A DNA stretch of 64,000 bases, taken from contig CAWIFR010000006.1 in the NCBI GenBank assembly GCA_963835465.1, forward strand, positions 1 through 64,000, given 5' to 3'. Each line of letters starts with the position of its first letter. Position 1 is the stretch's first letter. Shown piece after piece: positions 53,748-63,162 of the stretch. The notes under the pieces are model-generated. The model was not told where the DNA came from. It ran no database searches and worked only from the letters and a program-made list of their open reading frames with translations. The position numbers and the translations under genes were made by a program. This stretch comes from Bog-756 sp963835465 (GTDB lineage: Bacteria > Actinomycetota > Acidimicrobiia > Acidimicrobiales > RAAP-2).

Positions 53748-54943
53748 GTGGACCCGGTCCGGAACCCCTACAGCCCGGGTGCGGGCACCCGTCCGCCCGC
53801 CCTGGTCGGTCGGGAGCGGGAGATCGAGGCCATGGACATCGCCCTCCAGCGGCTCCTGCTCGGCCGGGACGGGCGGGGCGAGATGCTCACCGGCCTGCGG
53901 GGCACGGGCAAGACCGTGCTGCTCAACGAGTTCGAGCACCTGGCCGACGCCCGCGGCTACTTCCACGAGCACGTCGAGGTCGTCCGAGGACGGCGACCTG
54001 CCCCCGCGGCTGGCCGCCGCCTTCCGCCGGGTGCTGCTGTCCATGGACGCCAGGCGCCGGATCGGCGAGCGCATCGTGCGGGCCCTCGGGATCCTGAAGG
54101 CCTTCAGCATCAAGCTGCCCGACGGGCCCGAGCTCAGCATCGACGTGGACGCCGTCCACGGGCCGGCCGACTCGGGCGACCTGGCCACCGACCTGGCCGG
54201 GCTGTTCGTGGAGCTGGGCGAGGTGGCCCGCGACCACCAGACCGGGGTGCTCATCACCATCGACGAGCTCCACTACGTCCGCCTGCCGGTCATCGAGGCG
54301 CTGGTCATGGGGCTCCACCGCGCCACCCAGCTGGCCCTGCCCATCGCCGTGGCCGGGGCCGGCCTGCCCGCCCTGGCCTCCCTCACCGGGGAGGCCAAGT
54401 CCTACGCCGAACGCATCTTCACCTTCCCGGTCATCGACTCCCTCGACCGGGACCAGGCCGTCGAGGCCATCGTGGTGCCGGCCGCCGACGAGGGAGTGGC
54501 GTGGGCCCCTCCCGCCCTCGACCTCCTCCTGGCCGTGGACCCGGGGCTATCCCCTACTTCCTCCAGGAGTTCGGCAAGCAGGCCTGGGACGTGGCCGACG
54601 GCCCCGACGTCATCACCCTCGACGACGTGGAGCGGAGCATCCCGGTCGCCACCGCCGAGCTCGACGACGGCTTCTTCCGGGTCCGGACCGGTCGGACCAA
54701 CGACCCCGAGCGGGCCTACCTCCGGGCCATGGCCGAGCTCGGGCCCGGGCCGGTGCGGTCGGTGCGGGTGGCCGAGCCTGCTGGGCCGGTCGGCCACCGC
54801 CCTCGGCCCCACCCGGGACGACGCTCATCAAGAAGGCCCTGTGCTACTCGCCCCGCTGGGGGGAGATCGAGTTCACCGTGCCCATGTTCGACGCCTTCAT
54901 GAAGCGGTGGATCCCGGACCTCGGCTCGCTGACCCGGGGGTGA
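53748..54943 (+). CDS. AAA/ORC-type ATPase, frameshifted
   Basis: About 398 residues from the GTG at 53748. The N-terminus NPYSPGAGTRPPALVGRERE is typical of actinobacterial AAA_16/ORC1-like ATPases, followed by Walker A GLRGTGKTVLLNEF. A shift near 53985 gives EDGDLPPRLAAAFRRVLLSM, then Walker B GVLITIDELHYVRLPVIEAL and the sensor region LALPIAVAGAGLPALASLTG. A second shift near 54548 gives YFLQEFGKQAWDVADGPDVI and LDDVERSIPVATAELDDGFF, the winged-helix-like lid, and a third near 54770 leads to the end at 54943. It binds ATP and probably DNA or a protein client. No specific client is suggested by the neighbours. Confidence 0.83.
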
Positions 54944-55007
54944 CGGCCGGACGGGAACGGTCGCCGTCGTCATGCCCGCGTAAGGTGCGGCGCCCTACGG
55001 TGCCCGG

Positions 55008-55928
55008 GTGAGACCTGTGCGACTCCTGGCCGTGGCGGGGGCCGCCCTCGTCCTGGCCGGCTGCGCGGGGACCCCGGTCACCCTGCGGCCGGCGTCGGTG
55101 GTCCCGGTCACGACGACCACGGTGCCGCCGACCACCACGACCACCACCGCGCCCGAGCAGCCCGGCTGGACCACCCTCAGCGTCGGGCCGCACGGGATCG
55201 CCATCGACGAGCAGTCCTATCCCCAGACCGACGGCACCCAGGTCGTGGTCACCCGGTTCCTCCACGGGCACGTCAACTACAGCCTCCACATCGGCAGCCA
55301 GGACCCGCCCACCGGAGGGGCCGTGCTCGGCCCGCAGTCGGGGTCGGCGGTGAGCGCCGCCGAGCAGCCGCTGCTGCTCGGCTGCTTCAACGGGGGCTTC
55401 AAGGTGGCGGCAGGGGTCGGGGGCACCGAGAGCGGCGGCACCGTCCTCGTCCCCCTGCGCTCGGGGATGGCTAGCCTGGTCCTCGACCCGACCGGAGCGG
55501 CCCAGATCGGGGTTTGGGGGTCGACGGTTCCGACCCCGGGCGAGCAGGTGGCCAGCGTCCGCCAGAACCTCCCGCCGCTGGTGCTGAACGGGCAACCCGC
55601 CGCCGATGTGGGCGACTGGCAGGCGTGGGGCGCCACCCTGGGCGGGGGCTCGATGGTGGCCCGCAGCGCCCTCGGCGAGGACGCCTCGGGCAACCTGCTC
55701 TACGCCGGCTCCATGCACGCCCTGCCCGTCGACCTGGCCAGCGCCCTGGTCAGCGCCGGTGCCGTCACGGCCATGCAGCTCGACATCAACCCCGGCCAGG
55801 TGCAGGACGACACCGCGGCCACCCCGGGGGCACCTCTGGTGGCCCGGATCCCCGGGCAGATCCGGCCGGCCGACCAGTGCCAGGCCGGGTGGATCCGGGA
55901 CTTCATCACCGTCCTGTCCGTGGGCTGA
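55008..55928 (+). CDS. secreted lipoprotein, phosphodiester-glycosidase (DUF2233/NAGPA-like)
   Basis: 306 residues. The signal peptide ends in the lipobox LVLAGC (VAGAALVLAGCAG), so the mature protein is lipid-anchored. A Thr/Pro linker (TTTTVPPTTTTTTAP) leads to the catalytic domain, with LLGCFNGGFKVAAGVGGTES (the N-G-G-F block), VLNGQPAADVGDW, SALGEDASGNLLYAGS and the acidic ALVSAGAVTAMQLDINPGQV. These resemble the NAGPA/phosphodiester glycosidase family, in which a D-G-G occupies the last position; here it is D-I-N-P-G. It may remove sugar-phosphodiester caps on cell-wall polymers. It is intact, with a GTG start at 55008. Confidence 0.8.
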   Translation: MRPVRLLAVAGAALVLAGCAGTPVTLRPASVVPVTTTTVPPTTTTTTAPEQPGWTTLSVGPHGIAIDEQSYPQTDGTQVVVTRFLHGHVNYSLHIGSQDPPTGGAVLGPQSGSAVSAAEQPLLLGCFNGGFKVAAGVGGTESGGTVLVPLRSGMASLVLDPTGAAQIGVWGSTVPTPGEQVASVRQNLPPLVLNGQPAADVGDWQAWGATLGGGSMVARSALGEDASGNLLYAGSMHALPVDLASALVSAGAVTAMQLDINPGQVQDDTAATPGAPLVARIPGQIRPADQCQAGWIRDFITVLSVG

Positions 55929-56046
55929 GCCTCACCCTCGGTCCCGGGCCGCTCGGGGGCCCTTGTGACCTTCTCCTCTGGCCGGGGCCGGCCCGGGAGC
56001 AGACCATGGACCCCAGGGTCAGCCCGACCAGGAGGTCGCCGCGGTG

Positions 56047-56313
56047 ATGGACTACGGATACGGCCATGCCGGCCACCACTGGGGGGCCCTCGTCGTCGGC
56101 CTCGTCGTCCTGCTGGCCGCCATCGGTGTCCTGGTGTGGGTCGTGGCCACCCTCCTCCACCAACGACGCCCGCCCGCCGCCCTTCCCCCCCCGGCCCCGG
56201 GTGGGCCAGCGGATACCGGCGCCCGCCGCATCCTCGACGAGCGCTTCGCCCGGGGTGAGATCGACGCCGACGAGTACACCAGTCGTCGCAACCTGCTCGA
56301 CGGGGGGGAGTGA
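56047..56313 (+). CDS. SHOCT-domain membrane protein
   Basis: 88 residues from the ATG at 56047 (a GTG at 56044 is adjacent). One membrane helix (ALVVGLVVLLAAIGVLVWVV) is followed by a Pro-rich linker and a C-terminal SHOCT motif: ARRILDERFARGEIDADEYT, SRRNLL. SHOCT modules are short oligomerisation tails. The stop overlaps the start of the DsbA-family gene (GTGA), suggesting co-expression. Confidence 0.88.
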   Translation: MDYGYGHAGHHWGALVVGLVVLLAAIGVLVWVVATLLHQRRPPAALPPPAPGGPADTGARRILDERFARGEIDADEYTSRRNLLDGGE

Positions 56314-56984
56314 CCGTGGACCGGCGCGGCCCGGATCGGCCCGACCGCAGCCCCGACGGGCCCGCCATCCCCGGCATCGAGGTGTTCGCCGACATCTGGT
56401 GCCCCTTCGCCCATGTGGGGATCCACCGGGTGGTGAGCCGTCGGGAGCGGGGCCCGGGTGCCGACTTCCTCCTGGACATCCGGGCGTGGCCGCTCGAGCT
56501 GGTCAACGGCCGCCCCCTCGACCCCGAGACCACCGCCCACCACGTGGCCGACCTGCGGGCCCAGGTGGCCCCCGACCTCTTCGCCGGCTTCGACGCCTCC
56601 CACTTCCCCACGACCACCCTGCCCGCCCTGGCCCTGGCCCACGCCGCCTACCGCCACGACCGCCGGATCGGCGAGCGGGTCAGCCTCGGCCTCCGGGAGG
56701 CCCTGTTCGAGCGGGGCCTCGACATCTCGCGGCCCGAGGTCCTGGCCGAGCTGGCCGAGGCCTGGGGCCTCTCCCCCGGCGGCGCCCTGGACGAGCAGGG
56801 GGTGCTCGACGACTGGCACGAGGGGGTCGCCCGGGGCGTCAAGGGCTCGCCCCACTTCTTCTGTCGGGGCACCGACGTCTTCTGCCCCTCGCTCGACCTC
56901 TCGAGGGACGGGGAGGGCCGCCTCGAGGTGCACCCCGACCTCGACGCCCTCGACAACTTCCTCGGCGGCTGCCTGGCCGCCTGA
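56310..56984 (+). CDS. DsbA-family thioredoxin-fold oxidoreductase
   Basis: 224 residues from the GTG at 56310 (a GTG at 56316 is an alternative). It is a DsbA/FrnE-like protein. The first strand and active-site loop read IEVFADIWCPFAHVGIHRVV, where a single Cys and W-C-P-F replace the usual C-x-x-C, as in the 2-hydroxychromene-2-carboxylate isomerase-like branch. The helical insertion follows (ALAHAAYRHDRRIGERVSLG and ALFERGLDISRPEVLAELAE). The cis-Pro segment is KGSPHFFCRGTDVFCPSLDL. No signal peptide, so it is cytoplasmic. Its end is only six bases from the convergent hypE end. Confidence 0.88.
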   Translation: MTVDRRGPDRPDRSPDGPAIPGIEVFADIWCPFAHVGIHRVVSRRERGPGADFLLDIRAWPLELVNGRPLDPETTAHHVADLRAQVAPDLFAGFDASHFPTTTLPALALAHAAYRHDRRIGERVSLGLREALFERGLDISRPEVLAELAEAWGLSPGGALDEQGVLDDWHEGVARGVKGSPHFFCRGTDVFCPSLDLSRDGEGRLEVHPDLDALDNFLGGCLAA

Positions 56985-56990
56985 CCGGTC

Positions 56991-58082
56991 TCAGCAGATG
57001 CGGGGCAGGGGGTCCCCGACCAGCATGTCCACGATGCGGGTGCCCCCGAGGGGGGTGACCAGCACCACCAGCCCGGCCGGATCGGCCCGGACCTCCCCGA
57101 TGGCGGCGGCGTCGGTGCCCAGCGGATGGGCCCGCAGGGCGACGAGGGCGCCGGCCGCCTCCTCGGGGGCCACCACGGCCACGAACTTGCCCTCGTTGGC
57201 CACATACAGCGGGTCGATGCCCAGCAGCTCGCAGGCCGCGGCCACCTCGGGGCGCACCGGCAGGCTCGACTCCTCCAGCACCACGGTGAGGTCGGTGGCC
57301 CGGGCCAGCTCGTTGCAGACCGTCGCCACCCCGCCCCGGGTGGCGTCACGCAGCCACCGGGTGGAGGGGGCCGCGGCCAGCAGGCCCTCCACCAGGCCGT
57401 CGAGGGCGGCGGTGTCCGAGGCGATGGACGCCTCGAGGGCCAGGTCGCCGCGGGCCAGCATCACCGCCATCCCGTGGTCCCCGATGGTGCCCGAGCAGAG
57501 CACCACGTCCCCGTCGGCCACCCGGCCGGCGGCCAGCTCCCGCCCGGCCGGGATGAGGCCGATCCCCGAGGTGGTCACGTACATCCCGTCGGCGGCGCCG
57601 TGCCCGACCACCTTGGTGTCGCCGGTGACGATGGGCACGCCGGCCTCGGCCGCCGCCTCCCCCATCTCGTCCACCAGGCCCGAGAGCTCCTCCATGGGGA
57701 AGCCTTCCTCCAGCACGAAGGCGGCGGACAGGCCCAGGGGGCGGCCGCCCACCATGGCCAGGTCGTTGATCGTCCCGTGGACGGCCAGGCGACCGGCGGA
57801 CCCACCCGGGAACCGCAGGGGGCGGACCACGTAGGAGTCGGTGCTGAAGGCCAGCCGGTCCCCGCCCGGCAGGCTCAGCACGGCGGCGTCCCCCTGGGCC
57901 AGCAGCGCCGGATTGGCGAAGGCGGGCAGGAAGACCGTCTCCACCAGGGCGGCCGAGGCCTTGCCCCCGGCCCCGTGGGCCAGGGTCACCGCCGGGTCGG
58001 CCAGGCGCGGCTTGCGCCGCCGGAAGGCCTCGATGCGGTCGAACACCACCTCCTCGCGGCTGGGCTGGAACAGCTCGGTCAC
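56991..58082 (-). CDS. hypE: hydrogenase maturation protein HypE
   Basis: Carbamoyl dehydratase that turns the carbamoyl group on its C-terminal Cys into thiocyanate, giving the cyanide ligands of the NiFe centre. It works with HypF. 363 residues from the GTG at 58082, overlapping the SIS gene stop by GTGA. The PurM-like fold shows VTLAHGAGGKASAALVETVF, then FSTDSYVVRPLRFPGGSAGR, GTINDLAMVGGRPLGLSAAF, GDTKVVGHGAADGMYVTTSG and the dinucleotide region SGTIGDHGMAVMLARGDLAL. The C-terminus ends PRIC with the catalytic Cys as the last residue, the mandatory HypE feature. Intact. Confidence 0.96.
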   Translation of the reverse strand: MTELFQPSREEVVFDRIEAFRRRKPRLADPAVTLAHGAGGKASAALVETVFLPAFANPALLAQGDAAVLSLPGGDRLAFSTDSYVVRPLRFPGGSAGRLAVHGTINDLAMVGGRPLGLSAAFVLEEGFPMEELSGLVDEMGEAAAEAGVPIVTGDTKVVGHGAADGMYVTTSGIGLIPAGRELAAGRVADGDVVLCSGTIGDHGMAVMLARGDLALEASIASDTAALDGLVEGLLAAAPSTRWLRDATRGGVATVCNELARATDLTVVLEESSLPVRPEVAAACELLGIDPLYVANEGKFVAVVAPEEAAGALVALRAHPLGTDAAAIGEVRADPAGLVVLVTPLGGTRIVDMLVGDPLPRIC

Positions 58083-58744
58083 GGCCCACTCCCCCGGGCC
58101 GGGGACCGGTGGTCCTGCACCGAGGTCCACAGGGCGAGGGCCAGGGCGTCCTCGGCCTCCTGGATCCGGTGGACGCTGTCGGACGGGACCACCCAGCAGT
58201 AGTCGAGCGAGCAGAGGGTGGCGAGAGCCCCGCCGTCGTAGCCGGCCGTCCCGATGGTCAGGAGGCCCCGTGCGGCCGCCTCCTCGAAGGCCCGGACCAG
58301 GTTGGGCGAGTCCCCGCTGGTCGAGAAGCCGATGAGGCAGTCGTCGGGGCCGGCGCGGGCGGTGACCTGACGCGAGAACACCGAGTCGAAGCCGACGTCG
58401 TTGGCCAGGGCGGTGAGCACCGCGGCCTCGGCGGCGAGGGACAGGGCCCGCACCGGCTCCCCCGAGGGGGGCCGGGCGAACAGGGCGGTGAGCCCGTCGG
58501 CGTCGGTGGCGCTCCCCCCGTTCCCCATGGCGAGGACCCGACCGCCCCGCCCCAGCCGGGCGGCCAGGTCGGCGCCGGCCCGGTCCAGCTCCCCGGCATA
58601 GCGCGCCACCACCGACGAGCGCAGGGCCCGGCTCTGCTCCTCCTTCTCCCGGGCCGACCGGGCGAGGCTGGCCAGCAGGCCGGCGGCGTCCCGCTCGTCG
58701 CCCTCGATGAACGGGTAGAGGAACCCGGTGGCCTCGGGGCTCAC
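58079..58744 (-). CDS. SIS-domain protein (phosphoheptose-isomerase-like)
   Basis: 221 residues from the GTG at 58744. A GmhA-type sugar-isomerase fold: helix SLARSAREKEEQSRALRSSV, then the phosphate-binding VLAMGNGGSATDADGLTALF and CLIGFSTSGDSPNLVRAFEE. The C-terminal helix has SVHRIQEAEDALALALWTSV. The Ser-rich loops needed to bind a phosphosugar are intact, but the H-x-x-H zinc residues are not evident as in GmhA. It is embedded in the hyp operon with GTGA overlaps on both sides. Related actinobacterial hydrogenase clusters carry such a gene and its role in maturation is not known. Confidence 0.85.
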   Translation of the reverse strand: MSPEATGFLYPFIEGDERDAAGLLASLARSAREKEEQSRALRSSVVARYAGELDRAGADLAARLGRGGRVLAMGNGGSATDADGLTALFARPPSGEPVRALSLAAEAAVLTALANDVGFDSVFSRQVTARAGPDDCLIGFSTSGDSPNLVRAFEEAAARGLLTIGTAGYDGGALATLCSLDYCWVVPSDSVHRIQEAEDALALALWTSVQDHRSPARGSGP

Positions 58745-59466
58745 GGCCGCCCCTCCCCGAGGGTGGCGAGGGCCACGCCGGCGTGGACCAGCACCAGCTG
58801 GTCCACGGCCACCGGGGCCACCAGCGCCACGTCGACCTCGTCGGTGCGCCCGGCGAGCAGGACCCGGGCCCGGGAGCCGTCGACCGAGCGGACCTCCCCC
58901 ACCGTGCCCTCGTCCGAACAGGTCACACAGTGCCCGTCGTCGCACCCGGGCCCGGCCGCCAGCAGGCCGGGGTGCTCCAGGGCCACATGGGTCAGCTCCC
59001 ACCACAGGTGGTAGAGGACGACCAGCCCCCCGTCGTAGGGGGCATGGGCCGGGTCGGCCCCGTCCACCCAGAGGGTGTGGTCGGCCGGCACCGCGGGCCG
59101 CCCGGCCCCCGCCCCCAGCCGCACCGTGGCCACGTCCCAGGCCGCCGCCCGCCGCACCAGGTCGTCGAGGGCCGGGTCCTCGGCGGGGCCCACCCCGACC
59201 AGCACGTCCCCGGGCCGGGACGACCCCCGGACGGCGGCGGCCAGGTCGGCGCCCTCCACGCACCAGGCGGGCAGGGCCCGCTTCCCCACGATGACCGGAT
59301 GGACGAACTCCACGGCCAGGTGGCGGGCGTGCCACGGCCAGCGGGGGGCGGCACACCAGAGGGTGGCCCCCCGGTGGAGGGCCCGGGCCAGGTCGAGGGC
59401 GGCCACGGCCAGGTCGCCGGCCACGCCGTCGGCGGCGTCGGGCGTGGGCAGCACGGTGGTCGTCAC
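58741..59466 (-). CDS. SIS-like domain fused to a HypC-like domain
   Basis: 241 residues from the GTG at 59466. The N-terminal two-thirds is a SIS-like sugar-isomerase fold (LAVAALDLARALHRGATLWC, HLAVEFVHPVIVGKRALPAW, RPGDVLVGVGPAEDPALDDL), ending in YHLWWELTHVALEHPGLL. The last 70 residues contain GCDDGHCVTCSDEGTVGEVR, then EVDVALVAPVAVDQLVLVHA and GVALATLGEG. That is the HypC/HupF beta-barrel, but the family's N-terminal M-C-x-G-I-P is replaced by an internal H-C-V-T-C-S-D-E. It is probably a second, specialised HypC partner of HypD. It is coupled to hypF (GTGA) and to the SIS gene (GTGA). Confidence 0.85.
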   Translation of the reverse strand: MTTTVLPTPDAADGVAGDLAVAALDLARALHRGATLWCAAPRWPWHARHLAVEFVHPVIVGKRALPAWCVEGADLAAAVRGSSRPGDVLVGVGPAEDPALDDLVRRAAAWDVATVRLGAGAGRPAVPADHTLWVDGADPAHAPYDGGLVVLYHLWWELTHVALEHPGLLAAGPGCDDGHCVTCSDEGTVGEVRSVDGSRARVLLAGRTDEVDVALVAPVAVDQLVLVHAGVALATLGEGRP

Positions 59467-61776
59467 CTGCCCGGCCCCCGGGCCGCGGCCACCACGGCCT
59501 GGCCCAGCGAGAGGCCGCCGTCGTTGGCCGGCACCGTGCGGTGGGTGAGCACCTCGAACCCCCGGGCCTCCAGCTCGGCCTCGGCCAGCTCGGTGAGGAG
59601 GGCGTTCTGGAACACGCCGCCGGACAGGGCCACCTGTCCGATGCCGGTCGGTCGCGGCCAGCCGCCCGGCCAGGTCCCCCACCAGCGAGGCCAGCGCCCG
59701 GTGGAAGCCCAGGGCCAGCGCGCCGGCGGGCCGGCCGGCGGCCAGGTCGTCGACCACGGCCCGGAGCACGGGGGCGGCGTCGAACACGTTGTCGTGGAGG
59801 CCGAACCGGTAGGTGGGGCTCCCGCCCGGATGGGACGCGGCCAGCGCCTCCAGCTCCATGGCCGCCTGGGCCTCGAAGGAGACGGCCTGGCGCAGGCCGA
59901 GCAGGGAGCTGACCGCGTCGAACAGCCGGCCCATCGACGAGGTGGGCACGCACCCGGTGGACCGCTCCAGCTGGCGGGCCAGCACGGCCCGCGCCCCGGG
60001 GGGCAGGGCGTCGACCGGGGCCAGCCCCTCGGCCCAGGGGATCCCCGCCGCCCACAGGTGGGCGAGGGCCACCCGGGCCGGATGGCGCACGGCGGCGTCC
60101 CCCCCGGGCAGGGGCACGTAGGCCAGGTGGGCGACCCGGTGGGCCTCCCGGTAGGAGGCGACCAGCACCTCCCCGCCCCAGACGGCCCCGTCGGTGCCGA
60201 AGCCGGTGCCGTCGAAGGCGAAGCCGATGACCCGGCGGCCGGGGGGCACGCCGTGCTCGGCCATCACCGAGGCGATGTGGGCGTGGTGGTGCTGGACCGG
60301 CTCCACCGGGCCGGGTCCCCGCTCCTCGGCCCACCGGCGGACCTGGTAGTCGGGGTGGCCGTCGGCCGCCGACCGGTCCGGGGTGACCTCGTAGCACTCG
60401 GTGAAGAGGCGGACGGCCCGCTCGAAGGCGGCCAGGGTCTCGACACTGCCCATGTCGCCCAGGTGCTGGCTCACCCAGGCGTGCCGACCCGAGGCCAGGC
60501 AGAAGGTGGTCTTCAGCTCCCCGCCGGTGGCCAGCACCGGGGGCGCCTCCAGGGGCAGGGGGACGGGCAGGGGGGCGAAGCCCCGGGCCCGGCGGACCGG
60601 GAGCTCGCGGCCCCGGGACACCCGGACCACCGAGTCGTCACAGGGCATGTGGATGGGCCGGTCGTGGACCAGCCAGGCCTCGGCGATGGCCCCGAGCCGG
60701 TCCCGGGCCTCGGCGTCGTCGAAGCAGATGGGCTCGTCGGCCAGGTTCCCGCTGGTCATGACCAGCGGGCCGGGGACCGGGGCGCGACGGCCGGGGACCG
60801 GGGCGAACAGCAGGTGGTGGAGGGGGGCGTAGGGCAGGAGCAGGCCGAGCAGCGGGCTCCCCGGGGCGACCCCTCCGGCCAGCCGGTGCCGTCCTCCCCC
60901 CGGGACGAGGACGATGGGCCGCGCCGGCGAGGCCAACAGGGCCGCCGCCGTGTCGTCCAGGTCGGCCAGGGCCCGGGCCGCGGCCAGGTCGGGGACCATC
61001 ACGGCCAGGGGCTTGGCCGGCCGACGCTTGCGGTCCCGCAGCCGGGCGACGGCCCCGGCGTCGGTGGCGTCGCAGGCCAGGTGGTAGCCGCCGATGCCCT
61101 TCACGGCCACGATGCCCCCCGCCGCCAGGGTGGTCTGGGCCGCGGCCAGGGCGGCGTCGGTGCCCACCACCGGTGGGCCGTCGGGCCCCTCGAACCACAG
61201 CCGGGGGCCGCACGCCGCGCAGGCCAGGGGCTGGGCGTGGAAGCGGCGGTCGGCGGGGTCGTGGTACTGCGCGGCGCAGGCCGCGCACAGGGTGAAGCCG
61301 GCCATGGTGGTGTGGGGCCGGTCGTAGGGCAGGCGGCGGGTGATGGTGAACCGGGGGCCGCAGTTGGTGCAGGTGATGAACGGGTAGCGGTAGCGCCGGT
61401 CGCCGGGGTCGAACAGCTCGGCCAGGCAGTCGTCGCACACGGCCACGTCGGGCGGGAGGAACGTGGCCGCCCCCGGTGCGGACCGGCTGGCCACGATGCG
61501 GAAGCCCTGGTCGGCGACCAGCTCGACGGGGTGGGCCTCGAGGCCCTCGACGGCGGCCAGGGGCGGGGCCTCGGCCACCAGCCGCGCCTCGAACTCTTCG
61601 ACGGCCCCCCTCGGCCCCTCGGCCTCGACGAACACCCCCTCGGAGTCGTTGCCCACGAAGCCGGTGAGCCCGAGCTCGGCGGCCAGGCGGTGCACGTGGG
61701 GCCGGAACCCCACCCCCTGGACCACACCGGTCACCCGGAGCCGGTGGCGGACCGGGGCGCCAGCGGTCAGGGTCAC
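59463..61776 (-). CDS. hypF: carbamoyltransferase HypF, one frameshift
   Basis: Makes the carbamoyl group from carbamoyl phosphate and ATP and transfers it to HypE. About 770 residues from the GTG at 61776. Domains in order are an acylphosphatase (VTGVVQGVGFRPHVHRLAAE), two zinc knuckles (CDDCLAELFDP with CTNCGPRFT; CAACAAQYHDP with CAACGPRLW) and a YrdC-like domain (GIVAVKGIGGYHLACDATDA, RPIVLVP). The Kae1-like domain has QHHHAHIASVMAEHGV, GFAFDGTGFGTDGAVWGGEV and SFEAQAAMELEALA. A single shift near 59650 is needed to reach QVALSGGVFQNALLTELAEA and the stop at 59463. All catalytic motifs are otherwise intact. Confidence 0.95.
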
Positions 61777-62912
61777 GGGGCCACCGGTGCCTTCCGGCCC
61801 AGGCTCACCGCCACCTCGCGGTGCATCCGACCGAAGTTGTAGTAGGCGGCACAGGCCCCCTCCGAGGAGACCATGCAGGTCCCGATGGGGGTCTCGGGGG
61901 TGCAGGCGGTGCCGAACACCTTGCACTCCCACGGCCGGATGGCCCCCTTCAGCACCTCGCCGCACTGGCACGCCTTGGGGTCGGCCACCCGCACGCCGGG
62001 CACCGCGTGACGCCGCTCGGCGTCGAAGGCGGCGAACTCGGGCCGCAGGGCCAGGGCGCTCTGGGAGATGAAGCCCAGCCCGCGCCACTCGAAGTGGGGA
62101 CGCAGCTCGAACACCTCGGCCAGCACGGCGAGGGCCCGGGGGTTCCCCTCCTCGGGCACCACCCGGGCGTACTGGTTCTCCACCTCGCAGCGGCCCTGGC
62201 GGAGCTGGGTCAGCAGCATGGCCACCGCCTGGAGGACGTCGAGCGGCTCGAAGCCCGCCGTCACCAGGGGCCGGCCGTAGACCTCGGGCACGAACCGGTA
62301 GGGCCGCTGGCCGACCACCGTCGACACGTGGCCGGGCCCGAGGAAGCCGTCGAGGTCGAGGCCGGGGGACTCGAGGATGGCCTTCAGGGGCGGGACGATG
62401 GTGACGTGGTTGGAGAAGACCGAGAAGTTGGCCACCTCCGACGACCGGGCCTCCAGCACGGTGAGGGCGGTGGACGGGGCGGTGGTCTCGAACCCGACGG
62501 CGAAGAACACGACGTCCGAGTCGGGATGGTCGACGGCGATCTTCAGGGCGTCGAGGGGCGAGTAGACGACGCGGACGTCGGCCCCCCGGGCCTTGGCCGC
62601 CAGCAGGCTGCCCCGGCTGCCCGGCACCCGCATCATGTCGCCGAAGCAGGTGAGGATGACCCCGGGCCGCTCGGCGATGGCGATGGCGTCGTCGACCCGG
62701 CCCATGGGGATCACGCACACCGGGCAGCCGGGACCGTGGACCAGTTCGACCGTGGCCGGCAGGGCGTGCTCGATGCCGTGGCGGTAGATGGTGTGGGTGT
62801 GGCCGCCGCACACCTCCATGAACTTGAACGAGTCGCCGCCGGCCAGCTCGGTGATCTGGGCGATCAGCGCCCGGGCCACCGACGGGTCGCGGTACTCGTC
62901 GACGAAGCGCAC
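61773..62912 (-). CDS. hypD: hydrogenase maturation protein HypD
   Basis: Iron-sulfur scaffold that, with HypC, holds the Fe(CN)2CO unit before delivery to the large subunit. 379 residues from the GTG at 62912; intact. The N-terminal KFMEVCGGHTHTIYRHGIEH contains the first conserved Cys, and VHGPGCPVCVIPMGRVDDAI the C-P-x-C pair. FFAVGFETTAPSTAL and VFSNHVTIVPPLKAILESPG are the next family blocks. The C-terminal cluster ligands are in KACQCGEVLKGAIRPWECKV, GTACTPETPIGTCM and ACAAYYNFGR. Its stop overlaps the hypF start (GTGA). Confidence 0.97.
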   Translation of the reverse strand: MRFVDEYRDPSVARALIAQITELAGGDSFKFMEVCGGHTHTIYRHGIEHALPATVELVHGPGCPVCVIPMGRVDDAIAIAERPGVILTCFGDMMRVPGSRGSLLAAKARGADVRVVYSPLDALKIAVDHPDSDVVFFAVGFETTAPSTALTVLEARSSEVANFSVFSNHVTIVPPLKAILESPGLDLDGFLGPGHVSTVVGQRPYRFVPEVYGRPLVTAGFEPLDVLQAVAMLLTQLRQGRCEVENQYARVVPEEGNPRALAVLAEVFELRPHFEWRGLGFISQSALALRPEFAAFDAERRHAVPGVRVADPKACQCGEVLKGAIRPWECKVFGTACTPETPIGTCMVSSEGACAAYYNFGRMHREVAVSLGRKAPVAP

Positions 62913-62922
62913 GGCCCGGCGC

Positions 62923-63153
62923 TCAGGCCACCGAGCGGAGCGACGACCCGCCGGCGGATCCCGCCGCGCCGGCCAGGTACTCCCCGCCCCGGCCGATGAG
63001 CTGCCGGGCCATCGAGAGCCCGCCGCTCAGCAGGTCCCGCACCTCCTCCGACGAGGTGATCACCTTCCAGGACTCCCGGAACTCCTCCCAACCCTGTTCG
63101 CCCGCCCGGGTACCCAGCGCGTACCCGACCACCACTCCGATCACCGTTCCCAT
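62923..63153 (-). CDS. small YtxH-like protein within the hyp operon
   Basis: 76 residues from the ATG at 63153. A short hydrophobic N-terminus, GTVIGVVVGYALGTRAGEQG, is followed by WEEFRESWKVITSSEEVRDL and a Gly/Ala-rich tail (EYLAGAAGSAGGSS). The G-x-x-x-GY-x-LG-x-RAG motif with an amphipathic helix is that of YtxH-like small proteins. It starts nine bases after the hypC stop and ends ten bases before hypD. Its role in maturation is not known. It may tether the complex at the membrane. Confidence 0.75.
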   Translation of the reverse strand: MGTVIGVVVGYALGTRAGEQGWEEFRESWKVITSSEEVRDLLSGGLSMARQLIGRGGEYLAGAAGSAGGSSLRSVA

Positions 63154-63162
63154 GGCATCCTC

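Noticed and set aside
58783..61842. 1019-residue plus-strand reading frame opposite hypF
   Set aside because: Gly/Gln/His-rich composition without domains; a shadow of hypF.
58741..62811. A single 1356-residue protein
   Set aside because: The long open frame joins an out-of-frame stretch of hypD, most of hypF and the SIS/HypC gene because of G+C-rich sequence and one frameshift. The real genes have their own GTG starts and stops with GTGA overlaps.
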